Source: Paenibacillus tengchongensis (lineage in GTDB: Bacteria; Bacillota; Bacilli; Paenibacillales; Paenibacillaceae). From it: a stretch of 64,000 nucleotides of DNA. The notes below the pieces were generated by a model. It saw only the letters and a list, made by a program, of their open reading frames with translations. It searched no databases and had not been told where the DNA came from. Position 1 is the stretch's first letter, and each line of letters opens with the position of its first letter. The DNA is taken from positions 434,001-498,000 of the forward strand of contig NZ_WACP01000002.1 of the NCBI RefSeq assembly GCF_008973665.1, given 5' to 3'. The position numbers were made by a program, and so were the translations under genes. Shown here one piece after another: positions 26,156 through 35,290 of the stretch.

Positions 26156-26926
26156 ATGGATATTTCGATTCTACTCGAATACGGATGGGTACTTTTATTA
26201 TTAATCGTATTGGAAGGCTTGCTTGCAGCGGACAACGCGCTGGTGCTGGCGATTATGGTTAAGCATCTTCCCGACGAGGAACGCAAAAAGGCCTTGTTCT
26301 ACGGTCTGGCGGGTGCATTTGTATTCCGGCTTGCTTCCCTGTTCATCATCTCGTTCCTGGTGGATGTATGGCAGATTCAGGCGATCGGAGCGCTGTACCT
26401 GCTGTTCATCGCCCTTAACCACATTTTACGGAAGATTATCTTTAAACCGAAAGTGGAGAAGGAAAAGAAAGACAAGAAGGTCTCCGGCTTCTGGGGCACT
26501 GTACTGAAGGTTGAGCTGGCGGATATCGCCTTCGCCGTTGACTCCATTCTCGCGGCGGTTGCTCTGGCGATGTCTCTTCCGAACACTACGCTGCCTTCGA
26601 TCGGCGGTATGGACGGCGGGAAATTTATCGTAGTCTTCCTGGGCGGATTTATCGGACTGATCATTATGCGTTTTGCGGCGAACCTCTTCGTGAAGCTGCT
26701 GAAGGAAAGACCGGGCCTCGAAATTGCCGCCTTCGCCATTGTAGGCTGGGTCGGCGTCAAGCTGGCCGTGCTTACACTGGGTCATGAGGACGTGGGTGTT
26801 ATCTCGCACGACTTCGCGCATTCCACGCTCTGGAAGCTGATCTTCTACAGTGTGCTGATCATTATCGGTGCCGTGGGCTGGTTCACATCCAAGGATAAAA
26901 GCGGTAAAACCGAAGTACAGCACTAA
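26156..26926 (+). CDS. TerC family membrane protein, Mn exporter (YkoY/MeeY-like)
   Basis: 256-residue integral membrane protein with about seven helices. The family's intramembrane acidic residues are seen in LEGLLAADNALVLAI (residues about 19-33) and VELADIAFAVDSILAA, separated by the basic cytoplasmic loop KPKVEKEKKDKK. B. subtilis homologues export Mn2+ and help metallate secreted enzymes. AAAGGAGAG lies upstream of the ATG. Control by the manganese riboswitch upstream supports the function. A CNNM/CorC protein follows after 47 bases and may be cotranscribed. Confidence 0.92.
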   Translation: MDISILLEYGWVLLLLIVLEGLLAADNALVLAIMVKHLPDEERKKALFYGLAGAFVFRLASLFIISFLVDVWQIQAIGALYLLFIALNHILRKIIFKPKVEKEKKDKKVSGFWGTVLKVELADIAFAVDSILAAVALAMSLPNTTLPSIGGMDGGKFIVVFLGGFIGLIIMRFAANLFVKLLKERPGLEIAAFAIVGWVGVKLAVLTLGHEDVGVISHDFAHSTLWKLIFYSVLIIIGAVGWFTSKDKSGKTEVQH

Positions 26927-26973
26927 AAGCATTGGAACTAACCAAAACTAATTTATAACTGGAGGGTACTAAA

Positions 26974-28302
26974 GTGGGCATAGAAATCATGGTGCTGTTC
27001 GTTCTGATTCTGGTGAATGCATTTTTCGCCGCTTCCGAAATGGCACTGGTCTCGCTCAACGATAACAAAATCAAGCATATGGCCGGGGAAGGCCACAAGA
27101 AGGCGCGGCAGGTGCAGACCCTGCTGGAACAGCCCGGCAACTTCCTGGCTACCATTCAGATCGGCATCACGCTCGCCGGGTTTCTGGCGAGTGCCTTTGC
27201 GGCCGACAGCTTCGCGGGAAGACTGGCGGACACGCTGTACGGTTGGGGGGTGCCTCTGGATCTGGATCTGCTGGAGACGATTTCGACGATTGTTATCACT
27301 TTAGTGCTTTCCTATTTCACGCTGGTGCTGGGTGAGCTTGTTCCTAAACGGCTGGCCTTGCAGAAGGCGGAAGCGATTGCCTTCTTTGCGGTTTCCCCCT
27401 TAATAATGCTGTCTAAGATTACGAAGCCTTTCGTCAAGCTGCTTAACGGATCCACCAACGTGCTGGTCCGCCTCTTCGGGGTTGACCCGAACAAGGAAGA
27501 GGAGAATGTGACGGAGGAAGAAATCCGGATGATGGTGGATGTCGGCAAAGAGAAGGGGACCATTCAGGAGCTGGAGAAGGAACTGATCAACAATATCTTT
27601 ATGTTCGACAACAAAATCGTGTCCGATATTATGACGCACCGGACACGCATTGCCGCCCTGCAGGCGGATGCCACGCTGCGTGAGACCGTGCAGCTGATCA
27701 ATACCGAGCAGTACACGCGTTATCCGGTATATGAAGACCATATCGACCAGATTATCGGCGTCCTGCATATCAAGGACCTGATCCGCTTCATCGAGCAGGG
27801 CGACAGGGCGGAATTCAGCCTGCGCAGCCTGATCCGCGAGCCGTTCTATGCGATGTCCACGCTGCGGACGGACCAGCTGTTCCAGGAAATGCAGAAGAAT
27901 AAGGTTCACCTGGCCATTACGATCGACGAGTATGGCGGAACCGACGGCATTGTCACCATCGAGGACGTGATTGAAGAGATTCTCGGCAATATCTACGACG
28001 AGCATGATGAGCCTGAAACGTATGCCGAAGTCGAGCAAGTCGGTGAGAGCCATTTTGTTATGGCCGGTACGCTGCCGCTGGATGATGTGCAGCGGATTCT
28101 GAGAACGACCCTGCCCGTCGGCGATTATGATACGCTAAGCGGATTTATCATTGGACAGCTCGGGTATATCCCGGACAACGGGGAGCAGCCGTCGCTTACG
28201 TACGGCCAGGTCCTGTTTACAGCCCATGAGGTCCTCGACCGGCGTATCGTGCGGGTAAAGGTAACCGTTCTGTCCGAAGAAGAAGTTATTGCCGAGCCAT
28301 AA
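26974..28302 (+). CDS. CNNM/CorC family transporter-associated protein (HlyC-like)
   Basis: 442-residue membrane protein: DUF21/CNNM domain with N-terminal helices (residues 1 to about 185, containing ATIQIGITLAGFLASAFAA and VLGELVPKRLAL), a pair of CBS domains (about 205-335, with VSDIMTHRTRIAAL and RYPVYEDHIDQIIGVLHIKDL), and a C-terminal CorC/HlyC domain. Family members move or control Mg2+ and other divalent metals, agreeing with the TerC neighbour. GTG start with CTGGAGGG 9 bases upstream. The stop lies one base from the convergent phospholipase D-like gene. Confidence 0.9.
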   Translation: MGIEIMVLFVLILVNAFFAASEMALVSLNDNKIKHMAGEGHKKARQVQTLLEQPGNFLATIQIGITLAGFLASAFAADSFAGRLADTLYGWGVPLDLDLLETISTIVITLVLSYFTLVLGELVPKRLALQKAEAIAFFAVSPLIMLSKITKPFVKLLNGSTNVLVRLFGVDPNKEEENVTEEEIRMMVDVGKEKGTIQELEKELINNIFMFDNKIVSDIMTHRTRIAALQADATLRETVQLINTEQYTRYPVYEDHIDQIIGVLHIKDLIRFIEQGDRAEFSLRSLIREPFYAMSTLRTDQLFQEMQKNKVHLAITIDEYGGTDGIVTIEDVIEEILGNIYDEHDEPETYAEVEQVGESHFVMAGTLPLDDVQRILRTTLPVGDYDTLSGFIIGQLGYIPDNGEQPSLTYGQVLFTAHEVLDRRIVRVKVTVLSEEEVIAEP

Positions 28303-28303
28303 G

Positions 28304-29800
28304 CTAGAATGTTGTGAGCCCGAGCAGGGTCTGCAGCCGGAACAGCATATATTTCAGCCGGGTGATATCACCCTGGTATTCCTCAAGGGGCAGAGTATAC
28401 TCTGCTCCTTCGTTGTTCCACAGCATACTGAAGTAGTCCTCCAGTTCCAGAAACAGCGGCTCGCCCCGCGGTACAGCTACCCAAAGGTTATTCTCCAGAT
28501 TATAGTCATCCAGATTGCGCTTGGTGAAATTGGTGGACCCGCCAAGCACGATGGAGCTGCCGGAGGCTTTGGCGAGATACAGCAGCTTGGTGTGATACTG
28601 CTCTATGCCGGTGTTATACCAGCGGATGGCAATGCTGCCGCCCGAACGTTTAGTTAAGTCCATAGCCACCGGACGGTTCGGAATGCCGATCTTGTCCCGC
28701 CCGAAGGCGTTCTGGTTCGGATCGAGCAGCAGGCGGATCTCCGCACCGCGGGCCGATGCCTCCACCAGGGCATCCAGGATGCCGTCGTCCGCCAGATAGA
28801 ACATCCCCATCCACAGCACATCCCCGTGCTCTGCCGAAGCAATGGCTTCCAGGGCATATTTGTATACCTTTCCTTCGGTCAAATAACGGACCTCGAGCGG
28901 ACCGGCGGACGCCTGCTGCGGCTGCGGGGCGAATACCGGCTCGCGGCTGAGCAGCGGACCCGCACCGGAGAGGTCCGCTGCCGCCTGCTCGGTGCGCAGG
29001 ATTTCGGCAAGGATCGGCCCCTGCACTTCCAGGGCAATGTTGGAGTGGTAGGCGCTGGCGTCATGGACGTTGCCCGAAGATACCAGTGCGGTCTTCTCGC
29101 TGAGGACCAGCTTGCGGTGATTGGCCTTTACGTTCAGCAGCTTCAGATATGAACGGGCGGTGATATCCGGTCCGTTGCTCGCCATCAGGTTGGGAATCCA
29201 GCCGCGGCCCTCCTGGCCGAACCACTGGATAAAGGTGCGCCAGACGGCGGAATAGGCCGGTGTGGAATCACGCAGCGGATCGACGTCGGTCAGGATGACC
29301 CGGATGCCGGCTGCTTTCATCTCCTCCAGCAGAGGATTGGGGGCGGAGCCGTAATTGGTATTGACTTCATCGGTAATGAATACGATCTCCATTTCAGGAT
29401 AGGCTGCCTGCTGGGCGAGCAGCTTGTCCGTCAGCATGCGGCTGACTTTGGGGAAGCTCTGATCCTGATGGGTATAGTCGTTGAACAGGAACAAGTCGAC
29501 AATCAGAAATTGGCGGGCGTCCTCAATGATTCGCAGCATCCGCGGCAGAATCTGTTCTTCTCTGCGGCCCTGTTCGCTGCCGTCCGGAACCGTCAGATCG
29601 TACCAGAAGTCCAGCTTATTTGTCTGGTATGCCGCACTTTCATAAGAAAGGCCCGGAGGCAGCGGTTTATGGGTCTGATAGACCATGACACCGGCGAGCC
29701 AGCCGGCAAGGAGCAGCAGAGCGAGCAGGATGGGGGTGCGGCGGCGCCGTTTTTTGCTATGTATATAAGGCTTGGAAGCCCGGGAGCGATGGAATTTCAT
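28304..29800 (-). CDS. Membrane-anchored phospholipase D-like protein
   Basis: 498-residue protein with a basic N-terminus, one membrane anchor (ILLALLLLAGWLAGVMVY, about residues 24-41) and an extracytoplasmic part with two PLD repeats: NHRKLVLSEKTALVSSGNVHD and HTKLLYLAKASGSSIVLGGSTNFT. In both, the Asp of the canonical HxKx4D is replaced (Glu in the first, Ala in the second), while His, Lys and the downstream Ser/Asn remain. Activity could be altered; substrate is unknown. GGAGG precedes the ATG. The neighbour on the right is the divergent carH. Confidence 0.8.
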   Translation of the reverse strand: MKFHRSRASKPYIHSKKRRRRTPILLALLLLAGWLAGVMVYQTHKPLPPGLSYESAAYQTNKLDFWYDLTVPDGSEQGRREEQILPRMLRIIEDARQFLIVDLFLFNDYTHQDQSFPKVSRMLTDKLLAQQAAYPEMEIVFITDEVNTNYGSAPNPLLEEMKAAGIRVILTDVDPLRDSTPAYSAVWRTFIQWFGQEGRGWIPNLMASNGPDITARSYLKLLNVKANHRKLVLSEKTALVSSGNVHDASAYHSNIALEVQGPILAEILRTEQAAADLSGAGPLLSREPVFAPQPQQASAGPLEVRYLTEGKVYKYALEAIASAEHGDVLWMGMFYLADDGILDALVEASARGAEIRLLLDPNQNAFGRDKIGIPNRPVAMDLTKRSGGSIAIRWYNTGIEQYHTKLLYLAKASGSSIVLGGSTNFTKRNLDDYNLENNLWVAVPRGEPLFLELEDYFSMLWNNEGAEYTLPLEEYQGDITRLKYMLFRLQTLLGLTTF

Positions 29801-29934
29801 CTATGTTCCTCCAGTCAGTGTAGGGGAATCTGGGCTCAAAGGATTAGTATGTCCCTCTGCGGTATTGTAACAACCTATTAACACCTGCGGGGGAGGTTTG
29901 AAGCAGCGGCCGGCGGCAGTGATTCGATCAGAGG

Positions 29935-29982
29935 ATGACATTTACACTCAAGCGAATGTATAATGAATGTAAATGATTTGTA
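29935..29982 (+). promoter_or_regulatory. carH promoter and CarH operator (three 11-bp repeats)
   Basis: ATGACA (29935-29940) and TATAAT (29959-29964) form a promoter with an 18-base spacer. WTGTA half-sites start at 29957, 29968 and 29979, exactly 11 bp apart, overlapping and following the -10. CarH tetramers are known to bind tandem 11-bp direct repeats with an nTnTACAn core (TGTA on this strand). Autoregulation follows. Confidence 0.7.
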
Positions 29983-30040
29983 TAAGCTTTAAGCTAAGAG
30001 GTTATACAAATGCTGAGAGCGGAAACGGGAAAGCGAGTGA

Positions 30041-30967
30041 ATGCAAGACATGTACTCCATTAAACAGGTTGCGGAAATGCTGGATATTCCGTCTGTTACA
30101 CTGCGAGCCTGGGAAACACGCTACCAGGCCGTTACGCCGGAGCGGACCGAGTCGGGCTACAGATTGTACAGCCAGGAGAACATCGACGATTTACGCTGGC
30201 TCAAGGAGCAAACCGAGACCCATGGGATGAGTATTTCCCAGGCTGTGCGGATGCTGAAGGAGAGCAAACGGAAGTCGCTGGAGGACAAGGTGACCGCAGC
30301 AAGCGGTACTCCGGGAGATGCTTTTGACAAAATGAAGGAACAGATTTACAGCGCCCTTCATGAATTCCAGGGCGAGCGGGCCAACGGGCTGATCGATTTC
30401 GGATTCTCGCTTTACGGCTACGAGGCCATGTTCCATCAGGTGCTGGTTCCCATTCTGGTCAAGGTGGGCGATGCCTGGGAGGAAGGTACGGCGACAGTGG
30501 CACAGGAGCATTATATGACGCATATGATCTCTAACCGGTTCTATCAGTTCTTCCATGTGTTTCCGGTGTATGCCCATCTGCCGAAGGTGCTTGCCTTCTG
30601 TCCGGAAGGCGAGCATCACCAGGTGGGCCTGCTGTTATTCTCGCTGTTCCTGCGCAAGAGCGGAGTCGAAGTCATCTATCTGGGGGCGAATACGCCGGAA
30701 GAGGGCGTTATGGCCATGCTGGACAAGCAGAGCCGGATTGGTGCGGTCTGTATTTCGCTGACGGACAAAGAATTGCTGCCTTATAGCGAGGATCTGCTGG
30801 CCCGCCTGAAACAGAAGGCCCCCGGCATCAAGCTCATCGCCGGCGGCAAAGCCTATGAGGCTGACCCGCCGCAGCCCAGCGTTGCCGATGAGGTGCTGGG
30901 AGGGTCTACAGAGCGTTGGCAGTCCTGGTTTGAGCAGACTTTTGCCAAGTTTGGCAACAAACGTTAA
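30041..30967 (+). CDS. carH: CarH-like B12-dependent light-sensing MerR regulator
   Basis: 308-residue repressor. N-terminal MerR winged helix (YSIKQVAEMLDIPSVTLRAW, residues 5-24; ERTESGYRLYS) followed by a four-helix bundle and a cobalamin-binding domain. The photoreceptor signature W-x9-EH is exact (W146, E156-H157), and the B12 motif ExHxxG is E191-H193-G196. In this family adenosylcobalamin promotes tetramer binding in the dark and light breaks it, releasing carotenoid genes. The crt operon starts 234 bases downstream, with five 11-bp-spaced operator half-sites. A strong terminator separates them. Confidence 0.93.
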   Translation: MQDMYSIKQVAEMLDIPSVTLRAWETRYQAVTPERTESGYRLYSQENIDDLRWLKEQTETHGMSISQAVRMLKESKRKSLEDKVTAASGTPGDAFDKMKEQIYSALHEFQGERANGLIDFGFSLYGYEAMFHQVLVPILVKVGDAWEEGTATVAQEHYMTHMISNRFYQFFHVFPVYAHLPKVLAFCPEGEHHQVGLLLFSLFLRKSGVEVIYLGANTPEEGVMAMLDKQSRIGAVCISLTDKELLPYSEDLLARLKQKAPGIKLIAGGKAYEADPPQPSVADEVLGGSTERWQSWFEQTFAKFGNKR

Positions 30968-30980
30968 AGGTAAGCCGGAG

Positions 30981-31022
30981 CAAACCCTTTTTACCGCAGC
31001 AATGCGGTGAGAAGGGTTTTTT
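30981..31022 (+). terminator. Terminator of carH
   Basis: AAACCCTT (30981-30988) and AAGGGTTT (31011-31018) enclose an inner ACCGCA/TGCGGT stem, followed by T residues. Confidence 0.85.
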
Positions 31023-31109
31023 GCTGTGCCACCGGGGCCCATTAAAATTGATAGAGCTGTGCCGTCGCTGCTCTTTAAGACTGCAGAGTTTACTTCCGCC
31101 GCCAAAGAT

Positions 31110-31157
31110 TGTATGATGTTTGTATTAACTATGTATATATATTGTATAATGTTTGTA
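31110..31157 (+). promoter_or_regulatory. crt operon promoter with five CarH half-sites
   Basis: TGTA half-sites start at 31110, 31121, 31132, 31143 and 31154, all exactly 11 bp apart, each within WTGTAY. A TATAAT (31145-31150) lies inside the array, with TTGTAT at 31120-31125 as a possible -35 (19-base spacer). The match to the operator upstream of carH and to the known CarH repeat spacing makes this the light-controlled crt promoter. Confidence 0.75.
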
Positions 31158-31201
31158 CATTGACGGACGTTGACTTGAATAACGCAAGGAGGAGAACCAA
31201 G

Positions 31202-32746
31202 TTGGTGGGAAGAGAAGCAGCGAAGGTAGCCGTTGTCGGAGCGGGTCCGGGAGGTCTGGCCGCTGCCATGCTGTTGGCGGCTCAAGGCTACGATGTGGAG
31301 GTCTATGAGAAGCAGGATGCAGTCGGCGGCCGTTCGGGGCTGCTTGAGCTGGGAGACTACCGGTTCGACCGGGGAGCGACCTTTTTGATGATGCCGCATC
31401 TGCTGGAGGAGCTGTTTGCCTCCGCCGGGCGTTCGGTGCATGACTATGTTTTCATGAATAAGCTGGACCCGCTCTACTCGCTGCATTTCGGCGATACGGT
31501 ATTCTCGCCCTCCACCGACCAGGAGGCAACGGCAGAAGCGATCGAACGGCTCTTTCCCGGTAATGCGGCGGGCTACCGCCGGTTCATGAAGGAGGAGGAA
31601 GAGAAGTTTGCCCGGGTCATGCCGCTGCTGCAGCGCCCTTTTGAACGGCTGGGCGATTATGCCAAGAGGGATGTGCTGCATGCCCTGCCCAAGCTGCACG
31701 CGACGGATACGGTGTATAACCGGCTGGCTAAATATTTTGACGACGAGCGGCTGCGGTTTGCGTTTACGTTTCAGGCCAAGTACCTGGGGATGTCGCCGTG
31801 GGAGTGCCCCGGTACGTTCACGATTCTTTCCTTCCTGGAGCACCGCTATGGCCTGTATCATCCGACAGGCGGAATCAACCGCGTGCTGTCGGCGATGGGC
31901 GAGGTTATCGCGGAGCATGGGGGCGTGATTCATACCTCCTGCGGCGTGAAGCGGGTGCTAGTCAGCGGCGGAAGAGCGGCAGGGCTGCTGCTGGACAACG
32001 GCGAGAAGGTGGAGGCCGACTATGTGGTCATCGGGGCCGATTTCGGCTCCGCCATGACACAGCTGTTCGAACCCGGCGTGCTGAAACGCTATACTCCGGC
32101 GAAGCTGTCCCGGAAGCGGTATTCCTGCTCGACGGCCATGCTGTATCTTGGCGTGGACGGCCCGCTGAACCTCACGCACCATTCGGTGCATTTCTCCGGG
32201 GATTACCGGCGCAACGTGGAGGAGATTACAAAGCTCGGCCGGCTGTCCGCCGATCCGTCCATCTACGTTCACAACCCGTCGGCCGTCGACCCGACGCTTG
32301 CGCCTTCAGGCAAGTCATCGCTGTATGTGCTGATGCCGGTTCCCAATCTGCAGGCGGAGATTGACTGGGAACGGGACGGGTACGGGGTTCAGGAGTCGAT
32401 GCTGGAGCGGCTCCAGCAGATTCCGGAGCTGTCGGGGCTGGCGCACAGGGTAGAGGAAAGCCGGTTCTTCTCCCCGCTGGACTGGCAGAACGGACTGAAT
32501 GTATACAATGGAGCCACTTTTAATCTGGCGCATAACCTCGGACAGATGATGTACCTCCGTCCGCATAATACCTTCTCCGAGGTGGAGGGCGTGTGGCTGG
32601 TGGGCGGAGGAACGCATCCGGGCAGCGGCCTGCCGACGATCTTTGAATCGGCCAAGATCAGCGCAGGCCTGCTGCAGAGGCATGATCTGGCCCGGCGCGG
32701 CAGGGTGAATGTCTCCCGCACCGCCCGGGCAGGGGTGCCGCTGTGA
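31202..32746 (+). CDS. Carotenoid desaturase/oxidase, CrtN/CrtI family (first copy)
   Basis: 514-residue FAD-dependent enzyme. The N-terminal dinucleotide fold VAVVGAGPGGLAAAML (residues 9-24) is followed by YEKQDAVGGRSG; near the C-terminus GGGTHPGSGLPTIFESAK is the typical phytoene-desaturase ending. It introduces double bonds in, or oxidises, a C30 or C40 carotene. TTG at 31202 is chosen: AAGGAGG lies 9 bases upstream; the earlier ATG frame at 31109 runs through the operator. Its stop overlaps the next gene's GTG (GTGA). First gene of a four-gene carotenoid unit. Confidence 0.88.
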   Translation: MVGREAAKVAVVGAGPGGLAAAMLLAAQGYDVEVYEKQDAVGGRSGLLELGDYRFDRGATFLMMPHLLEELFASAGRSVHDYVFMNKLDPLYSLHFGDTVFSPSTDQEATAEAIERLFPGNAAGYRRFMKEEEEKFARVMPLLQRPFERLGDYAKRDVLHALPKLHATDTVYNRLAKYFDDERLRFAFTFQAKYLGMSPWECPGTFTILSFLEHRYGLYHPTGGINRVLSAMGEVIAEHGGVIHTSCGVKRVLVSGGRAAGLLLDNGEKVEADYVVIGADFGSAMTQLFEPGVLKRYTPAKLSRKRYSCSTAMLYLGVDGPLNLTHHSVHFSGDYRRNVEEITKLGRLSADPSIYVHNPSAVDPTLAPSGKSSLYVLMPVPNLQAEIDWERDGYGVQESMLERLQQIPELSGLAHRVEESRFFSPLDWQNGLNVYNGATFNLAHNLGQMMYLRPHNTFSEVEGVWLVGGGTHPGSGLPTIFESAKISAGLLQRHDLARRGRVNVSRTARAGVPL

Positions 32747-34251
32747 AGCGGGCAGCCATTGTCGGCGGCGGCATCGGCGGCCTGACGGCGGCGCTGCTGC
32801 TCAGTAAACGCGGGGTTCATGTTACGTTGTATGAACGGGCGGCCAAAGTCGGCGGGCGGGTAGCATTTGAAGAAGAAGGACCCTACCGGATCGATCAGGG
32901 TCCGACGATTGTGCTCCTGCCGGAAATGCTCACCGGAATTCTCGCGGAGGGGGGCCTGCCTCCGGAAGGCCTGGAGCTGCTGCGCTGCGATCCGCTCTGC
33001 AGGATACATTTCCGGAGCGGCCGTACGCTCAGTAAGCTCGGCGGGCTTGCCGAGCAGGCTGCCGAAATTGAGCGCCTCTATCCCGGAGAAGGCGGAGCGT
33101 TCCTCCGGTTCATGGAGAATATGTCCCGGCTGTACCCGCTGGGCCGGTCCGCCTTCCTGGAGCAGGGATATCTGCGGCGCAGTGAGTTCTTCCGACCGGC
33201 CAATCTGGCTCTGCTGACCCGCCTGCGGGTCTACCGCAGCCTGCGTTCGGCGGTCGGACAATATTTCCGCAGCGAGGAGCTGATCGACGCCTTCTCGCTG
33301 CAGAGTCTGTATATCGGCGGCGCTCCCTTCCGCACACCGGGCATTTATACGATGCTCCCTTATGCCGAGAATGCCTTCGGCATCTGGATGCTGAAGGGCG
33401 GGTACGGCCGGCTGCCGGAGATCATATCCCGTGAGCTTATGGACAGAGGAGTCGATATCAGGACCTGTACCGAGGTCGAATCGCTGATCATCGAAGGAAG
33501 CCGCTGCCGCGGCCTTGTGGCGGACGGTGTGGAGCATCGCTATGATGCGGTTCTCTACAACGGCGATTTTCCGCATCTGGAGGGGCTGCTGCCGCCAGGG
33601 CTGCTGACAGGCCGCGGCAAGCCGGAGCCATCCGGGGGCAAGTCCAGCGTTCGCATCCGTAGAGGCAAGTTCCAGCCTTCCTCCGGATGCCTGCTGATCT
33701 ATGCGGCGGCAGCCAAGCGCTGGAGCGATACGGCGGTGCATCAGTTCTTCCTGCCGGACAGCCTGAACATGAATCTCCGCGAATTGTTCGAAGAAGAGCG
33801 GCTGTCTATGGATCCTTCCTATTATGTATTTAATCCGGCTGCGCTGGATGAGACGGCAGCCCCGCCCGGGGAAAGCGTGCTCTATTTCCTGATCCCCGTT
33901 CCGGCGGACCCGGAGCGGGACTGGGAGAGCATCGCCGGACTGCTGGCTGACAAGGTGCTGGCGGATGCCGAGCAGCGGGGCTTTCCCGGCCTGCGCGCAA
34001 GCCTGCGCTGGCGGAAGCTCCGCACGCCGGCCGACGCGCAGCGGGAGGGCCTGTACGGCGGCGGCAGCTTCGGGCTGGCGCCGGTGCTGAGCCAATCCGG
34101 CGTGTTCCGTCCTCAGCCGAAGCCTTACCCGCTGGGGGGGCTGTATGCGGCAGGAGCATCCGTCCATCCCGGAGGCGGCGTGCCGATTGTAATGCAGGGC
34201 GCCCGGCTGGCGGTTCATGAAATGATGAAGGAGATGAATAACAATGGATAA
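32743..34251 (+). CDS. Carotenoid desaturase, CrtN family (second copy)
   Basis: 502-residue flavoprotein with the Rossmann motif AAIVGGGIGGLTAALL at residues 4-19, YERAAKVGGRVAF, and the C-terminal motif SVHPGGGVPIVMQGARLA, which is closer to CrtN (diapophytoene desaturase) endings than the first copy. In C30 pathways one family member desaturates dehydrosqualene and another oxidises the chain end, so the pair may divide these steps; which does which is not certain. GTG start overlaps the previous stop by 4 bases; its own end overlaps crtM by 8. Confidence 0.87.
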   Translation: MKRAAIVGGGIGGLTAALLLSKRGVHVTLYERAAKVGGRVAFEEEGPYRIDQGPTIVLLPEMLTGILAEGGLPPEGLELLRCDPLCRIHFRSGRTLSKLGGLAEQAAEIERLYPGEGGAFLRFMENMSRLYPLGRSAFLEQGYLRRSEFFRPANLALLTRLRVYRSLRSAVGQYFRSEELIDAFSLQSLYIGGAPFRTPGIYTMLPYAENAFGIWMLKGGYGRLPEIISRELMDRGVDIRTCTEVESLIIEGSRCRGLVADGVEHRYDAVLYNGDFPHLEGLLPPGLLTGRGKPEPSGGKSSVRIRRGKFQPSSGCLLIYAAAAKRWSDTAVHQFFLPDSLNMNLRELFEEERLSMDPSYYVFNPAALDETAAPPGESVLYFLIPVPADPERDWESIAGLLADKVLADAEQRGFPGLRASLRWRKLRTPADAQREGLYGGGSFGLAPVLSQSGVFRPQPKPYPLGGLYAAGASVHPGGGVPIVMQGARLAVHEMMKEMNNNG

Positions 34252-35107
34252 GCAGAGCTTACAGCAATGCGAGGAACTGATGAAGCGGGCGTCCTCATCG
34301 TTTTACCGGGCGTTCAGTGTTCTGCCCAGCCCGCGCCGCGAAGCGGTGCATGTCATTTACGCCTTCTGCCGGATGATCGATGACAGCGTGGATGAACCGC
34401 AGCATTCGCCCTACACCATTCATGAGCTGCGCAAGTTATTCGGCGATTTGGATACAGCGGATGGCCATTTCATCTGGCCGGCGCTGCGCTGGCTGTTCAG
34501 CAGCTTCCCGCAGCTCGGGCGTGAGCCGTTCCTGCTGCAGATGGAGGGCCAGTTGCGCGATCTGACCTTTACCCACTATGAAACGATGGATCAGCTTGAA
34601 CAATACTGTTACCTGGTGGCAGGCACCGTGGGTGAGATGCTGCTGCCTGTATTGCGGGAGGATACGGACGGTGAAGCACAGTCCGCCGGCATTGCCCTCG
34701 GGATCGGGATGCAGCTGGTCAACATTATCCGCGATGTCGGCGAGGATCTGGAGCGGGGGAGAAGATATCTGCCGATGGAGCTGATGGTCAAGCATGGATA
34801 CAGCCAAAAGGAGCTGGAGCGGCATGAGGTCAACGAAGGCTTTATCCAAACCATCGAGGATTTGGCGCGGCAGGCGCGCGGATGGTTTGACAAGGGGCTT
34901 GCCAATCTGGACAGCTACCCGCCGGACAGTGCGATTGCCGTAGAATTGGCTGTGCATTTCTACGCCGCGATTATCGAAGCTGCGGCTTCGGCAGGCTATA
35001 ACGTCTTTAAGCGGCGTGTCTATGTTAGCGACCGGGCCAAGCTGCAAATGCTCCGGAAGACGGTAGCGCGATACCGCGAGCTGCGCCTGAATGCAGCCAT
35101 ACTGTAA
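34244..35107 (+). CDS. crtM: Squalene/phytoene synthase family, CrtM-like
   Basis: 287-residue enzyme that condenses two prenyl diphosphates head to head (farnesyl diphosphate for C30 products). The two aspartate motifs that hold Mg-diphosphate are DDSVD (residues 46-50) and DVGED (164-168), in the helical context YAFCRMIDDSVDE and QLVNIIRDVGED. GAGATGAATAAC-type spacing puts the ATG inside the end of the previous gene, so translation is coupled. The CrtM rather than CrtB label rests on the neighbouring CrtN-type genes and is an inference. Confidence 0.88.
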   Translation: MDKQSLQQCEELMKRASSSFYRAFSVLPSPRREAVHVIYAFCRMIDDSVDEPQHSPYTIHELRKLFGDLDTADGHFIWPALRWLFSSFPQLGREPFLLQMEGQLRDLTFTHYETMDQLEQYCYLVAGTVGEMLLPVLREDTDGEAQSAGIALGIGMQLVNIIRDVGEDLERGRRYLPMELMVKHGYSQKELERHEVNEGFIQTIEDLARQARGWFDKGLANLDSYPPDSAIAVELAVHFYAAIIEAAASAGYNVFKRRVYVSDRAKLQMLRKTVARYRELRLNAAIL

Positions 35108-35290
35108 GCACTCTTGCCAAGGCCATGGAACATGGCTCAGCGAGCCCTTTAATGACCTTCCGGTCATTCGGCGCCCTGCCGGGAATCGGCTGCCGGGTTG
35201 TGCTATAATAATACGTACTTCATTAATGCAGAAGCATTGGGCCGCCCGCTGAAGGCGGCCATATCTATAGCGGGAACGGGGGAAGGCTGC

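Noticed and set aside
31109-31201. Longer N-terminus for the first carotenoid desaturase starting at ATG 31109.
   Set aside because: It would translate through the promoter and CarH operator array; the TTG at 31202 has a proper AAGGAGG and starts directly before the FAD-binding fold.
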